Assembly (NCBI GenBank): GCA_013205365.1
Contig: JABMNC010000056.1
Coordinates: 1-25,040 of the forward strand
Length of the DNA: 25,040 nucleotides
Direction of reading: 5' to 3'
Origin: Cryomorphaceae bacterium
Lineage (GTDB): Bacteria > Bacteroidota > Bacteroidia > Flavobacteriales > Schleiferiaceae
Shown here in pieces: positions 7,261 to 14,854 of this stretch (its first letter is position 1; each line of letters opens with the position of its first letter). A program made the position numbers and the translations under genes. Below the pieces are notes generated by a model. The model was not told where the DNA came from. It ran no database searches and saw nothing but the letters and a program-made list of their open reading frames with translations.

Positions 7261-8059
7261 AAAGTCAACTACTACCCCTTCTCCTACAACCTCGGTCGAG
7301 GATAAACTACGCGCGCTCTACAGCCTGCAAATCGTGGACCGTCGGATTGACGACATCCGAAGCCTTAGGGGTGAATTACCTCTTGAGGTAGAAGATATGG
7401 AAGACGAGATTGCAGGACTGCAAATTCGCTTTTCTAAGGTCGAAGAAGATATCAACCAGGCCAAAACCGAAACGAAGGGTCACAAGTTGATGATTAAGAA
7501 CTGCCAAGACAAAATCGCGAAATACGAAGAGCAGCAGAAGAATGTGCGCAACAACCGCGAGTTTGATGCGATCGCCAAAGAAATTGAGTACCAAGCCCTT
7601 GAAATTCAATTGGCAGAGAAGCACATTCGCGAGTTTGAGGCTTCGCTAGAGAGCAAGGGGATCGCCTTGGAGTCGGTTCAGGTGAAGTTGGCCGAGCGCC
7701 AAAGCCACCTTGATTTTAAGAAGGCCGAGCTCGACACCATTATTGCAGAAACCAAGCGTGAGGAAGAATTGCTGCTCGCTAAGAGCGTTACTCTTTCTGA
7801 GGTTATTGGCGACGACCGCTTGCTAAGTGCCTACCAGCGAATTCGCGCCAAGGTGCGCAATGGTTTGGCCGTAGTAAGCATCGAGCGCGGAGCCTCAGCC
7901 GGCTCATTCTTTACCATCCCCCCCCAGCGCCAAATGGAGATTGCCCAGCGGAAGAAGATTACTATTGATGAGCATTCCGGACGGATTTTAGTAGATCCCA
8001 TTCTTGCGCAAGAAGAGGAGCACAAAATGGCTCTGGAGTTGGCCACTATTTTGGGCTAG
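7253..8059 (+). CDS. DUF164 coiled-coil protein with a cysteine-less C4 zinc-ribbon remnant
   Basis: The product is 268 residues. Residues 15-180 are strongly heptad-like and charged, giving a long antiparallel coiled coil (for example YEEQQKNVRNNREFDAIAKE, a recognisable DUF164 block). The C-terminal region still has the family framework, GASAGSFFTIPPQRQ and ITIDEHSGRILVD. The four positions where family members carry zinc-binding cysteines (C-x2-C ... C-x2-C) read Ser215, Ser218, Asp239 and Ser242. The only cysteine, Cys84, is in the coiled coil. The family's molecular role is not established; some members act in nucleic-acid or flagellar and cell-surface contexts. The start ATG 7253 overlaps the Nif3 gene by 8 bases, so they are probably translated from one mRNA. 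An upstream in-frame start at 7199 would add 18 unlikely residues. Confidence 0.85.
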   Translation: MAKKSTTTPSPTTSVEDKLRALYSLQIVDRRIDDIRSLRGELPLEVEDMEDEIAGLQIRFSKVEEDINQAKTETKGHKLMIKNCQDKIAKYEEQQKNVRNNREFDAIAKEIEYQALEIQLAEKHIREFEASLESKGIALESVQVKLAERQSHLDFKKAELDTIIAETKREEELLLAKSVTLSEVIGDDRLLSAYQRIRAKVRNGLAVVSIERGASAGSFFTIPPQRQMEIAQRKKITIDEHSGRILVDPILAQEEEHKMALELATILG

Positions 8060-8079
8060 AAATCCAATAGAACGATTCA

Positions 8080-8107
8080 ATCCCACCGCGAGAGCGGTGG
8101 GATTTTT
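8080..8107 (+). terminator. Strong terminator after the Nif3-DUF164 operon
   Basis: A perfect 10-bp stem (8080-8089 with 8094-8103) with a GAGA tetraloop is followed by a T tract at 8103-8107. It lies between convergent genes. Read on the - strand, 40 bases past the methyltransferase stop, the hairpin is intact but lacks a good T run, so it mainly serves the + operon. Confidence 0.92.
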
Positions 8108-8143
8108 GTTGGCACCCATTCCTCGGATACCCTTGTGCTGATT

Positions 8144-8911
8144 CTAAGCGAGGGCTTTGCGCACCACAAAGAGTGGTTCTCCCTGCGGAAGTCGGTAGCG
8201 CTGGTATTCTTCGGCCTCTAGTCGGTCTGCGAGATCTACGCGCTCCACTTCAAAGCCAGCGCTTTTAAGTCGGTCAGCATAGTCTTCGCCATACATGCGC
8301 ACGTGGTCGTACTGACCAAATCGGCGTTCTCGTTCGCGCGGATCAGTCAGCGACGGATCTTCGTCGGTGAAGGTTCGCCCCGGAATCCAGGGTATTTGAA
8401 AGATGCCCCATCCGCCCGGTTTCATGACGCGGTACAGCTCGCGCAGGCATTGAGCGTCGTCAGATACGTGCTCGAGCACATGGTTGCAAAAAACTACGTC
8501 AAAGCGGTCGCTTTCAAGAGGAATGGCGTGCAGGTCGAAATGCAGGTCGGCCAGGGGTGATTCGATGTCGCCCGACAGCACCTTGAGGTGGCTAAGGGCC
8601 TTAAAGCGCGCGTGAAAGCACTGTTCGGGCGCTATGTGCAGCAAATCGGCCGGACGACTAAAGAAGTCCGTGAAACGCTGCAGGTAGAGCCAAAGAAGAC
8701 GGTGGCGCTCGAGGCTGTGGGTTCCGGGAGCAAGAACCTCAGGCCGAATGGCTCCGCCATAGCCGTAGGGAAGAAATCGGCTGTAGGACTTGCCGTCAAT
8801 GGGGTCGGTGTACTTATTGCCCGCATAAAGAAGTGGAGCCAGCCAACGAAGCGGCGCGCTCAGCCTGATTAGCCAGGGTCGAGGAATCCAACGTAAGGCC
8901 CAACGTATCAT
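8144..8911 (-). CDS. SAM-dependent methyltransferase, LHIAPE-motif family
   Basis: The product is 255 residues, predicted cytoplasmic and possibly membrane-associated through its hydrophobic, Arg/Trp-rich N-terminus (1-30). Class I methyltransferase features appear after residue 85: LHIAPE (91-96) where motif I is expected, acidic residues Asp115 (SGDIES) and Asp126, then VVFCNHVLEHV (139-149), LRELYRVMKPGG (157-167) and a last strand LFVVRKALA. The usual GxGxG glycine loop is absent, which I believe is normal for this subfamily. Residues 32-70 (PIDGKSYSRFLPYG ... APGTHSLERHR) resemble a knuckle that has two CxxC pairs in some relatives; here there are none. The substrate is unknown. Its ATG overlaps the map stop codon by 4 bases, so it is the last gene of gpmI-map-methyltransferase. 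Confidence 0.75.
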   Translation of the reverse strand: MIRWALRWIPRPWLIRLSAPLRWLAPLLYAGNKYTDPIDGKSYSRFLPYGYGGAIRPEVLAPGTHSLERHRLLWLYLQRFTDFFSRPADLLHIAPEQCFHARFKALSHLKVLSGDIESPLADLHFDLHAIPLESDRFDVVFCNHVLEHVSDDAQCLRELYRVMKPGGWGIFQIPWIPGRTFTDEDPSLTDPRERERRFGQYDHVRMYGEDYADRLKSAGFEVERVDLADRLEAEEYQRYRLPQGEPLFVVRKALA

Positions 8912-9705
8912 TCGAAGATCGGGTCGTTATTGGTAATTCCCAGTGCCTGGTAGATGGGGTCAAAGGTGGACAGGACTACGGGACGACCCTCCACCAGGGC
9001 TACATTATGCTCGAAGTGTGCAGAGGGCTTGCCGTCAGCGGTAATAATACTCCAGCCGTCTTTGAGCTGCCGCACTCGGTGAGTTCCCATATTTATCATA
9101 GGCTCGATGGCAAGAACCATCCCGTCCTGTAGGGTTTTGCCGCTGCCGGCCTTGCCGTAGTTGGGAACCTGAGGGTCTTCGTGGAGCTTTCGGCCCAGCC
9201 CGTGGCCCACCAGTTCGCGGACCACGCCGTAGCCTTGGCCTTCGCAGAATTTTTGAATGGCATGGCCAATGTCGCCCACATGATTGCCGCGGCGCATTGC
9301 GTCGATCCCAACATAAAGGGAATCCTTGGTGGCCGCGAGGAGTTTTTTGATTTCTGGAGCCACCTCGCCCACTTCAAACGTGTAGGCATGGTCGCCGTAG
9401 AAGTCGTTCATCAGAACGCCGCAGTCGACCGAAATGATGTCGCCCTCTTGAAGCGGGTTGCTGTTGGGAATGCCGTGCACCACCTGCTCGTTGCGTGACA
9501 TGCAGAGGGTATTTGGGAATCCGTACATGCCCAGAAAACCAGGAATTCCGCCATGGTCCCGAATGAACTGTTCGGCAAGCTGGTCCAGACGGAGGGAGGT
9601 TACGCCCGGCTTAATTTCAAGGCTGAGCATGCCCAGAGTGCGCGACACGAGCTGTGCGGACTCACGAATCAGGGCAATTTCGTCGGCGGACTTTAGAATA
9701 ATCAT
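8908..9705 (-). CDS. map: Methionine aminopeptidase, type I
   Basis: MetAP removes the initiator methionine from nascent proteins co-translationally, using two divalent metals. The product is 265 residues, typical for type Ia enzymes. All five metal ligands and the substrate-contact His are in order: His78 (VVHGIP), Asp94 (SVDCGV), Asp105 (YGDHAYTF), His168 (VGHGLGRKLHE), Glu201 (AIEPM) and Glu232 (FEHNVAL). I chose the ATG at 9703-9705, which forms an ATGA overlap with the gpmI stop; an in-frame upstream start at 9759 would add 18 residues lying within gpmI. The downstream methyltransferase overlaps in the same manner. In many bacteria map sits beside secY/infA; here it is in a glycolytic context. 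Confidence 0.96.
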   Translation of the reverse strand: MIILKSADEIALIRESAQLVSRTLGMLSLEIKPGVTSLRLDQLAEQFIRDHGGIPGFLGMYGFPNTLCMSRNEQVVHGIPNSNPLQEGDIISVDCGVLMNDFYGDHAYTFEVGEVAPEIKKLLAATKDSLYVGIDAMRRGNHVGDIGHAIQKFCEGQGYGVVRELVGHGLGRKLHEDPQVPNYGKAGSGKTLQDGMVLAIEPMINMGTHRVRQLKDGWSIITADGKPSAHFEHNVALVEGRPVVLSTFDPIYQALGITNNDPIFE

Positions 9706-11222
9706 CGGCGAAGCAAGGACGTACCGGTCATGGCGCTCGGGGCGGGTATCCCCATCCAATCCAAAATAGTGGGCGCTACATCGCCTAGAACTCCCTGGGC
9801 TAAAGTCAAACCTTGGATGGAGGATTCGTTGCTGACTAAAAAGAAGGGTACCGGCTGCGTGGTGTGGGCGGTATTGGGGCTGCCGTCGGGGTTGCGCATA
9901 CAGTCTGCATTGCCATGGTCCGCCAAAATAAAGAAGCTGTAGCCCGACTCAAGGCCGACCTCTACAAGGCTTTGGGTGCATTGGTCAACGGTTTCGCAGG
10001 CCTTAATTGCGGCTTCGAGGATTCCGGTGTGGCCAACCATGTCGGGGTTGGCAAAGTTGAGGCATATAAAGTCTGCTTCGCCCTTAATTAGGGCCGGAAT
10101 CAAGGCATCCCTGAGCTCGAAGGCACTCATTTCAGGCTGAAGGTCGTAGGTGGCAACCTTCGGCGATGCCCGAAGCAGCCGCTGCTCGCCTTCGAAGGGT
10201 TCTTCGCGTCCGCCCGAGAAGAAGAAGGTTACGTGGGGGTATTTCTCGGTTTCGGCAATGCGAATTTGCTTCTTGCCCGCCTTAGACAGGACCTCTCCGA
10301 GGGTATCGATGAGGTTGTCTTTGTCAAAAATCACATCAATTCCTTCGTAGCTCGATCGGTAGCGCGTCATCGTCACAAAGCGAAGGTTTGCGACGGGTAT
10401 CATTCCATCCGACTCGAGTCCGCCCTGGTGAAGGGCCTCGGTCAGTTCACGGCCGCGGTCGGTGCGGTAGTTAAAAAATAGGACGGTATCTCCGGGGCGA
10501 ATTATGCCCTCGGTATCTAAGACATGCGGCAGCAAAAATTCGTCGGTGGTTCCCTGGGCATAGGACGCCGTTAGGGCATCGCGCCCGCTCCCGGTCCAGG
10601 GTAGTCCAATTCCCTGAGTGAGGGCGTCGTAGGCGATCTTGACGCGGTCGTAGCGCTTGTCGCGGTCCATCGCGAAGTAGCGTCCACAAAGGCTTGCCAG
10701 CCGGCCGGTGGTTTGCGCCATGTAGGATTCCAGTTCGCCCACAAAGCCTGCTCCGCTCTGGGGGTCGGTGTCGCGACCGTCCGTGAAGGCGTGTACAAAA
10801 ACGTTGCTAGCCTTTGCGTCGTGAAGGGTCTTTAGAATGCCTTTAAGGTGATTAACATGGCTGTGCACCCCGCCGTCGCTAAGGAGTCCGAGGAGGTGAA
10901 TGCGCCCACCAGCACCGGCAATCTTGGCGAGCTCAGAAACCACAGGATTCTTGGTAAAAGTTCCGTCTTCTAGGGCCAGGTCGATGCGCACCAGGTCTTG
11001 GTAGACAATGCGGCCGGCGCCAAGGTTCATGTGGCCGACCTCGGAGTTGCCCATCTGCCCCTCGGGTAAGCCTACGGCGCGACCGCTGGCTTCAAGCTGG
11101 CTTTTGGGATAGCGGCCTGTGAGGCTATCATAAAATGGAGTAGCGGCGAGGTCTATTGCCGACACCGAGGGGTCGGAGGGGATTCCCCAACCGTCTAAAA
11201 TGATTAATACTGCTTTGCGCAC
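9702..11222 (-). CDS. gpmI: 2,3-bisphosphoglycerate-independent phosphoglycerate mutase
   Basis: It interconverts 3- and 2-phosphoglycerate, the step before enolase, using two metal ions and a phosphoserine intermediate. The product is 506 residues, the usual size. The alkaline-phosphatase-like fold begins with AVLIILDGWG (metal ligand Asp10), and the nucleophile is Ser60 in GQMGNSEVGHMNLGAGR. Further blocks include HAFTDGRDTDP, FFNYRTDRGRELT, the C-terminal NFANPDMVGHTG and LADHGNADCM, and NTAHTTQPVPF. The start codon is GTG (11220-11222); no nearby ATG would keep the conserved N-terminus. A perfect TAnnTTTG element ends 4 bases before it, so the mRNA is probably leaderless. It heads gpmI-map-methyltransferase. 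Confidence 0.97.
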   Translation of the reverse strand: MRKAVLIILDGWGIPSDPSVSAIDLAATPFYDSLTGRYPKSQLEASGRAVGLPEGQMGNSEVGHMNLGAGRIVYQDLVRIDLALEDGTFTKNPVVSELAKIAGAGGRIHLLGLLSDGGVHSHVNHLKGILKTLHDAKASNVFVHAFTDGRDTDPQSGAGFVGELESYMAQTTGRLASLCGRYFAMDRDKRYDRVKIAYDALTQGIGLPWTGSGRDALTASYAQGTTDEFLLPHVLDTEGIIRPGDTVLFFNYRTDRGRELTEALHQGGLESDGMIPVANLRFVTMTRYRSSYEGIDVIFDKDNLIDTLGEVLSKAGKKQIRIAETEKYPHVTFFFSGGREEPFEGEQRLLRASPKVATYDLQPEMSAFELRDALIPALIKGEADFICLNFANPDMVGHTGILEAAIKACETVDQCTQSLVEVGLESGYSFFILADHGNADCMRNPDGSPNTAHTTQPVPFFLVSNESSIQGLTLAQGVLGDVAPTILDWMGIPAPSAMTGTSLLRR

Positions 11223-11226
11223 GCTG

Positions 11227-11234
11227 CAAAGGTA
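11227..11234 (-). promoter_or_regulatory. -7 promoter element (TACCTTTG) for gpmI
   Basis: An exact TAnnTTTG match on the - strand ends 4 bases before the GTG start codon, within the 19-base gap after pepE. Predicted transcription starts at or next to the start codon. No clear -33 TTTG is seen upstream, within the pepE 3' end. Confidence 0.65.
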
Positions 11235-11241
11235 GGGATTT

Positions 11242-11934
11242 CTAGAAACGAAGCGGGCCCGGAGGGCACTCCACAGCAGCTTGGCCGGGGCTAAAAATTC
11301 GCGCGGAATGGGGTCCGCATACCTGGTGTTCGCTGCCGTTGGAGGTCAGCCAGCTGCCTTCGCGAAGACCAACCACGGGCTGGGAATGGTAGGCGTGGAA
11401 TTCGGCAATGCGCTGCTCCCGCGTTTCGCCCATATGGCTGCCTCCCGGCTGGGGGTCGAGGTAGTGCGGATTCAAATTAAAGGGAAGCCAGGCCATCGCC
11501 TGGAGGGTCGGAACCTCCACAATGGGCATGTCGTTGGTCGTCTCAATGCTGGGTCCGGCTATGTTGATTCCCGCGCTGCTGCCCATATAGGGAGTTCCGT
11601 TGCGGACGCTTTCATCGAGCAGGGGCTCAAGACCGGTCTCGCGCAAGGACCTTCGTAGCACAAAAGTGTTCCCGCCGCCTACAAACCATCCTTCGGCCTG
11701 GCGGGCTGCCTCGGCTGGGGATGCAAACTCCTGCACCCCGCGCAGTTCAATGCCCGCTGCGGCCATCACGGACTTTGGAATTTGGGTGTAGGCATCCCAG
11801 TTCATGCCCATGGGTCGAGCATAGGGAACAAATACTACCAATCGCCCACTAAAATGCTTGATCCACTCCGCGCTGAGGTAGCTCAGGTAGGGGCTGCCAT
11901 GCACCGTAGAGGTCGAGGCGAGCATCAGGTTCAT
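11242..11934 (-). CDS. pepE: Dipeptidase E (peptidase family S51, alpha-aspartyl dipeptidase)
   Basis: PepE hydrolyses dipeptides with N-terminal aspartate in the cytoplasm. The product is 230 residues, the usual size (about 229). The numbering matches the Salmonella enzyme: nucleophile Ser120 in MGSSAGINIAGP, Asp135 in ETTNDMPI, His157 in LNPHYLDP and Glu192 in GLREGSW, so the known Ser120-His157-Glu192 triad is complete. GGGNTF (86-91) forms the oxyanion-side loop. I chose the ATG at 11932-11934, which overlaps the stop of the upstream BNR gene as ATGA; the same frame stays open upstream to 12468, but that part lies within the other gene. It is the last gene before the gpmI promoter. Confidence 0.94.
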   Translation of the reverse strand: MNLMLASTSTVHGSPYLSYLSAEWIKHFSGRLVVFVPYARPMGMNWDAYTQIPKSVMAAAGIELRGVQEFASPAEAARQAEGWFVGGGNTFVLRRSLRETGLEPLLDESVRNGTPYMGSSAGINIAGPSIETTNDMPIVEVPTLQAMAWLPFNLNPHYLDPQPGGSHMGETREQRIAEFHAYHSQPVVGLREGSWLTSNGSEHQVCGPHSARIFSPGQAAVECPPGPLRF

Positions 11935-13259
11935 GGTGTCTTTCGGCTCTTTTTTGAGGGCTTTTTGGCTCTTGCATTGGCGTCCTGAGCGGGGTCTGCA
12001 AAACGTCCATAGAAAAGCTCGTTGACTCCTTCTCGCTGCTCGGTCCAAACAGCGTGAACTTCGCCATTGCGGGTCGTGATTCCCGAGTAGTCGCCAAAGA
12101 ACTTCTTTGCGGTGGGAGTGAAGCCCTTGCTGATCGCAGTGGCTTGCCAGGTGGCTCCTGCATCGTCGGAGCGGTGAACCCATGCCTGCGTCGCAAGGCT
12201 GTCGGTCTGGCCGTAGGCGAGCACGTGCAGGGCTCCGCTTGCCGCATCGAGGGCAAACCAAGGCATAAAGTGGTGGCGTATGCTGTCGGGCACTGGCAGG
12301 CGGCTTGGAGTTGACCAGTTTTCTCCGCGGTCTATGGACTTCGAGTGGCTCACCCAAGAGCGGTTTGCGTCCTGCTCCCCATAAATTAGGTGCCAGTCTC
12401 CGTTGGGAGCAAAAAACGACATAGGCATTCCGTTGGCGCGTCCCAAGGCAGGAATTTCCTGAGACCAACCACCGCGCTGGCTGGCAATGGGGCGTTCAGA
12501 AGGCATCCAGGTCAGTGCGCCGTCGTCGTCGGATCGGTTCATCCAAACGGTGTCGTTGTAGGCCCAGACTACCGCTACACCTCCGACGGGGTCAATAACG
12601 GGAATCGCTCCTTCGGGCGTTTGGTCGTCGTCGATGCAGTTGCCCTCTTTGTGAGAGACCGTTAGGGCAGGGGACCAGGTTTCGCCCCGGTCGTAGGATT
12701 GGCTGAAGCGGATTCGCGAGCGAAATTCGGGTTCTTTGCGGCCGTATTGGTCGAATTCGGTCCAAGAAACGTGAAGAACTCCGCTTGACACATCGACGGC
12801 AATCCCTTCTTTATCCTGGTCTTTGGGCGGATTATGCCCAATTCCCGCTCCGTCTGACCAGGTTTTGCCTTGGTTGTCGCTCCATTGGATTACGATGCGG
12901 TCGAGCCATGATTCTCCTGCTCGGCCCTGTCCGCTCGGGTCCGCGAGGTGAAGATAATAGAGTCTGCCTTGGTGATCATGGGCCAGAATGGGGTCACCAT
13001 AAACCCCTAGGGACGATTGGAGTGCATAGTTAAGCTCCCAGGCATCGGGCGCTCCGTTGCGCTTATTGCGGTGCAGTTGGTTGAGTACATTACCGAGGTA
13101 GACCGAGCTCCCTTTGGGATCCACTGCCACTGAGGGTTCGCAGGCCCAATTTTCGCGCCCTGAGGCTTCGGTAATTTTAGTTACCTGCCACTGTGCTTGG
13201 CCCATGGCCGAAGTTGCCGCAATCAGTGCCGCTGCGGCGAAGGTCAATTTTGCTTCCAT
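11931..13259 (-). CDS. Exported BNR/Asp-box repeat protein (sialidase-like fold), function unknown
   Basis: The product is 442 residues with a Sec signal peptide (hydrophobic residues 5-18, probable cleavage after ATSAMGQA). At least four Asp-boxes of the form S-x-D-x-G-x-T-W are visible: SDNQGKTW (127-134), SYDRGETW (188-195), SIDRGENW and SDDAGATW. This predicts a six-bladed beta-propeller as in sialidases and BNR-containing surface proteins. I cannot identify a full sialidase active site (three arginines, Tyr, Glu, Asp), so enzymatic activity is unproven. The C-terminus is a Lys/Arg/Pro tail rather than a type IX secretion domain. I chose ATG 13259, giving a normal signal peptide and a 16-base overlap with the DUF192 gene; GTG 13265 would add two residues. 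Confidence 0.7.
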   Translation of the reverse strand: MEAKLTFAAAALIAATSAMGQAQWQVTKITEASGRENWACEPSVAVDPKGSSVYLGNVLNQLHRNKRNGAPDAWELNYALQSSLGVYGDPILAHDHQGRLYYLHLADPSGQGRAGESWLDRIVIQWSDNQGKTWSDGAGIGHNPPKDQDKEGIAVDVSSGVLHVSWTEFDQYGRKEPEFRSRIRFSQSYDRGETWSPALTVSHKEGNCIDDDQTPEGAIPVIDPVGGVAVVWAYNDTVWMNRSDDDGALTWMPSERPIASQRGGWSQEIPALGRANGMPMSFFAPNGDWHLIYGEQDANRSWVSHSKSIDRGENWSTPSRLPVPDSIRHHFMPWFALDAASGALHVLAYGQTDSLATQAWVHRSDDAGATWQATAISKGFTPTAKKFFGDYSGITTRNGEVHAVWTEQREGVNELFYGRFADPAQDANARAKKPSKKSRKTP

Positions 13260-13777
13260 AACCACTTTATACCTGTTTTAATTCCATATTGGGCAGAACG
13301 TCCGCCTGCGATTTCAAGTACATATTTTGCCGGGCCCTCTGAAGGTAGAGGCATGTCGTTCATCGGCTGGGCATTGGCCTGAATGCTAACGACCTCTCCG
13401 TCTCCCTTGAGGTAGATGATGTCCAGGGGCACGTAGGTATTGCGCATCCAAAAGCTCTGGGGTCGCTCCTCCGCCATTATGAACAGCATGCCAGTACCCT
13501 CGGGAACGCTTCTTCGGTACATCATTCCCTGGGCTGTTTCTGCGGCAGTCTCGGCTAATTCCAGGCGGAACGATGCAATAGTGTCGCCATTTTGGTCCAC
13601 GAAGGCCCCAACTCCCTCTTCGGTAAACTGGGGTTCCATAGACTGGATTTCGGTGGCTTTTGGCTGCCTTGAGTCCGGTTCGCTGCGGAACCATGAACCC
13701 ACCGAGGGCAGGATTAAACCAATCAATGCCAAAAGCATAAGTCCCAATCCAAGACGCTTAAGTAGAATTCGGTTCAT
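13244..13777 (-). CDS. DUF192 family protein with N-terminal membrane anchor
   Basis: The product is 177 residues. Residues 9-28 form a hydrophobic signal anchor. The DUF192 domain fills about residues 55-175, with the conserved blocks TAQGMMYRRSVPEGTGMLFIM, SFWMRNTYVPLDIIYL and KYVLEIAGGRSAQYGIKTG. DUF192 proteins are small exported or membrane-tethered beta-domain proteins of unknown function, often near lipoprotein or envelope genes. Only 2 bases separate it from the upstream lgt stop codon, and its 3' end overlaps the BNR gene, so lgt, DUF192 and the BNR gene are very likely one transcription unit acting at the envelope. Confidence 0.88.
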   Translation of the reverse strand: MNRILLKRLGLGLMLLALIGLILPSVGSWFRSEPDSRQPKATEIQSMEPQFTEEGVGAFVDQNGDTIASFRLELAETAAETAQGMMYRRSVPEGTGMLFIMAEERPQSFWMRNTYVPLDIIYLKGDGEVVSIQANAQPMNDMPLPSEGPAKYVLEIAGGRSAQYGIKTGIKWLWKQN

Positions 13778-13779
13778 GC

Positions 13780-14850
13780 TTAGGCGGATTTAAGGGGCTT
13801 CTTAAGGCTGCGAATCCAAAGCCATAGCCCGGCAGCGGCAAGCGGAATGCTAAGCCATTGCCCCATGTTCAAATCCATGCCTGTTTCAAAGTCCTTTTGG
13901 TTGGCCTTGACAAATTCGACCACGATTCGAAATCCAAAAACCAGGGCGAGGAAGGCTCCCAAAATTTGTCCCTCCCGCGCCGCAGCTCCGCGCTGAAAGA
14001 GCAGCAAAAGGAATCCATAAATCAAGGCATAGGCTATGGCTTCATAGATTTGGCTCGGCGCGCGCGGAATTCCGTATGCTTTGAGTACGTAGTAGCCATT
14101 TTCCTCCCTTACTAGTTGGTCTTGAGGCAGGTAGAGGTGTCGGTTGTCGGCGTTTTGGCGGTTGATCAAGGGTTCAAGGTAGAGTTCCACCATGGACTGA
14201 ACCCCGTCAAGGCTTGCCGTCTCGGTTGGCTTAAAGCGCATTTGGTACTCCGGCAGGCTAAGGCTGTCGGTTTCTAATGTTTTGCCCGTGGGAATGTAGT
14301 CAACCTCAGAAACGTCGCGTGCAAAGTAGCGTTCCACGTAGTCGGTAATGTTCCGCACAAAAACGGTTTCTACGGCGGAATTTTGAGGCTGGCCGTAGAT
14401 CTCGCTGTTGGTGAAGTTACCCAGGCGAATGAATGCCGCCGCCAGGGCCACGGTAATCACCACCCGGTCAAGCAACCACAGCGAGCTCTTGCCAATGGGC
14501 TTCAGGTACTTGCTTTGGAACCAGATCAGTGCAGCAATAATTACGATGGCAGCACCGTGCGAGGCCAGACCCCCTTTCCACGGCATTAAAATTTCTAAAG
14601 GGTGCTCGCGGTAGTAGCCCCAGTCGTAGAAGAACACATGACCCAATCTCGCTCCGACCACCGTAGCAACCACCATGGTAGACAAAAGGGTGTCCAGAAT
14701 GCTCAGGTCGATGCCTTCGTCTTTGAAAACTTTTTTCATCCAGCGGAATCCTAAGAAAAATCCGAGAAAAAAGAAAAGCTGGTAGTAGCGGATGAAGAGC
14801 GGACCGAGTTCAATGCCGCGGTCGGCGACCCAAGTGATGGTGGCAAGCAT
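13780..14850 (-). CDS. lgt: Prolipoprotein diacylglyceryl transferase
   Basis: Lgt transfers diacylglycerol from phosphatidylglycerol to the lipobox cysteine of prolipoproteins in the inner membrane. The product is 356 residues, longer than the roughly 290 of E. coli. Key blocks: VVGARLGHVFFYDW (64-77), GGLASHGA with His98, the Lgt signature RLGNFTNSEIYG (142-153) and RAPSQIYEA (263-271). Several hydrophobic helices are evident, including 19-36, 54-70, 98-112, 272-286 and 296-310. The extra length is a hydrophilic insertion at about residues 160-258, presumably periplasmic, between the signature and the RAPSQIYE block. A TAnnTTTG-like element lies 4 bases upstream of the ATG. It precedes DUF192 with a 2-base gap. 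A probable substrate, the lipoprotein at 23011-24060, is encoded in the same window. Confidence 0.95.
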   Translation of the reverse strand: MLATITWVADRGIELGPLFIRYYQLFFFLGFFLGFRWMKKVFKDEGIDLSILDTLLSTMVVATVVGARLGHVFFYDWGYYREHPLEILMPWKGGLASHGAAIVIIAALIWFQSKYLKPIGKSSLWLLDRVVITVALAAAFIRLGNFTNSEIYGQPQNSAVETVFVRNITDYVERYFARDVSEVDYIPTGKTLETDSLSLPEYQMRFKPTETASLDGVQSMVELYLEPLINRQNADNRHLYLPQDQLVREENGYYVLKAYGIPRAPSQIYEAIAYALIYGFLLLLFQRGAAAREGQILGAFLALVFGFRIVVEFVKANQKDFETGMDLNMGQWLSIPLAAAGLWLWIRSLKKPLKSA

Positions 14851-14854
14851 GGGC

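Noticed and set aside
11935..12468. Upstream extension of the pepE frame
   Set aside because: The added 178 residues are Arg/Ser/Pro-rich, lie wholly within the BNR gene, and the remaining 230 residues match PepE numbering exactly.
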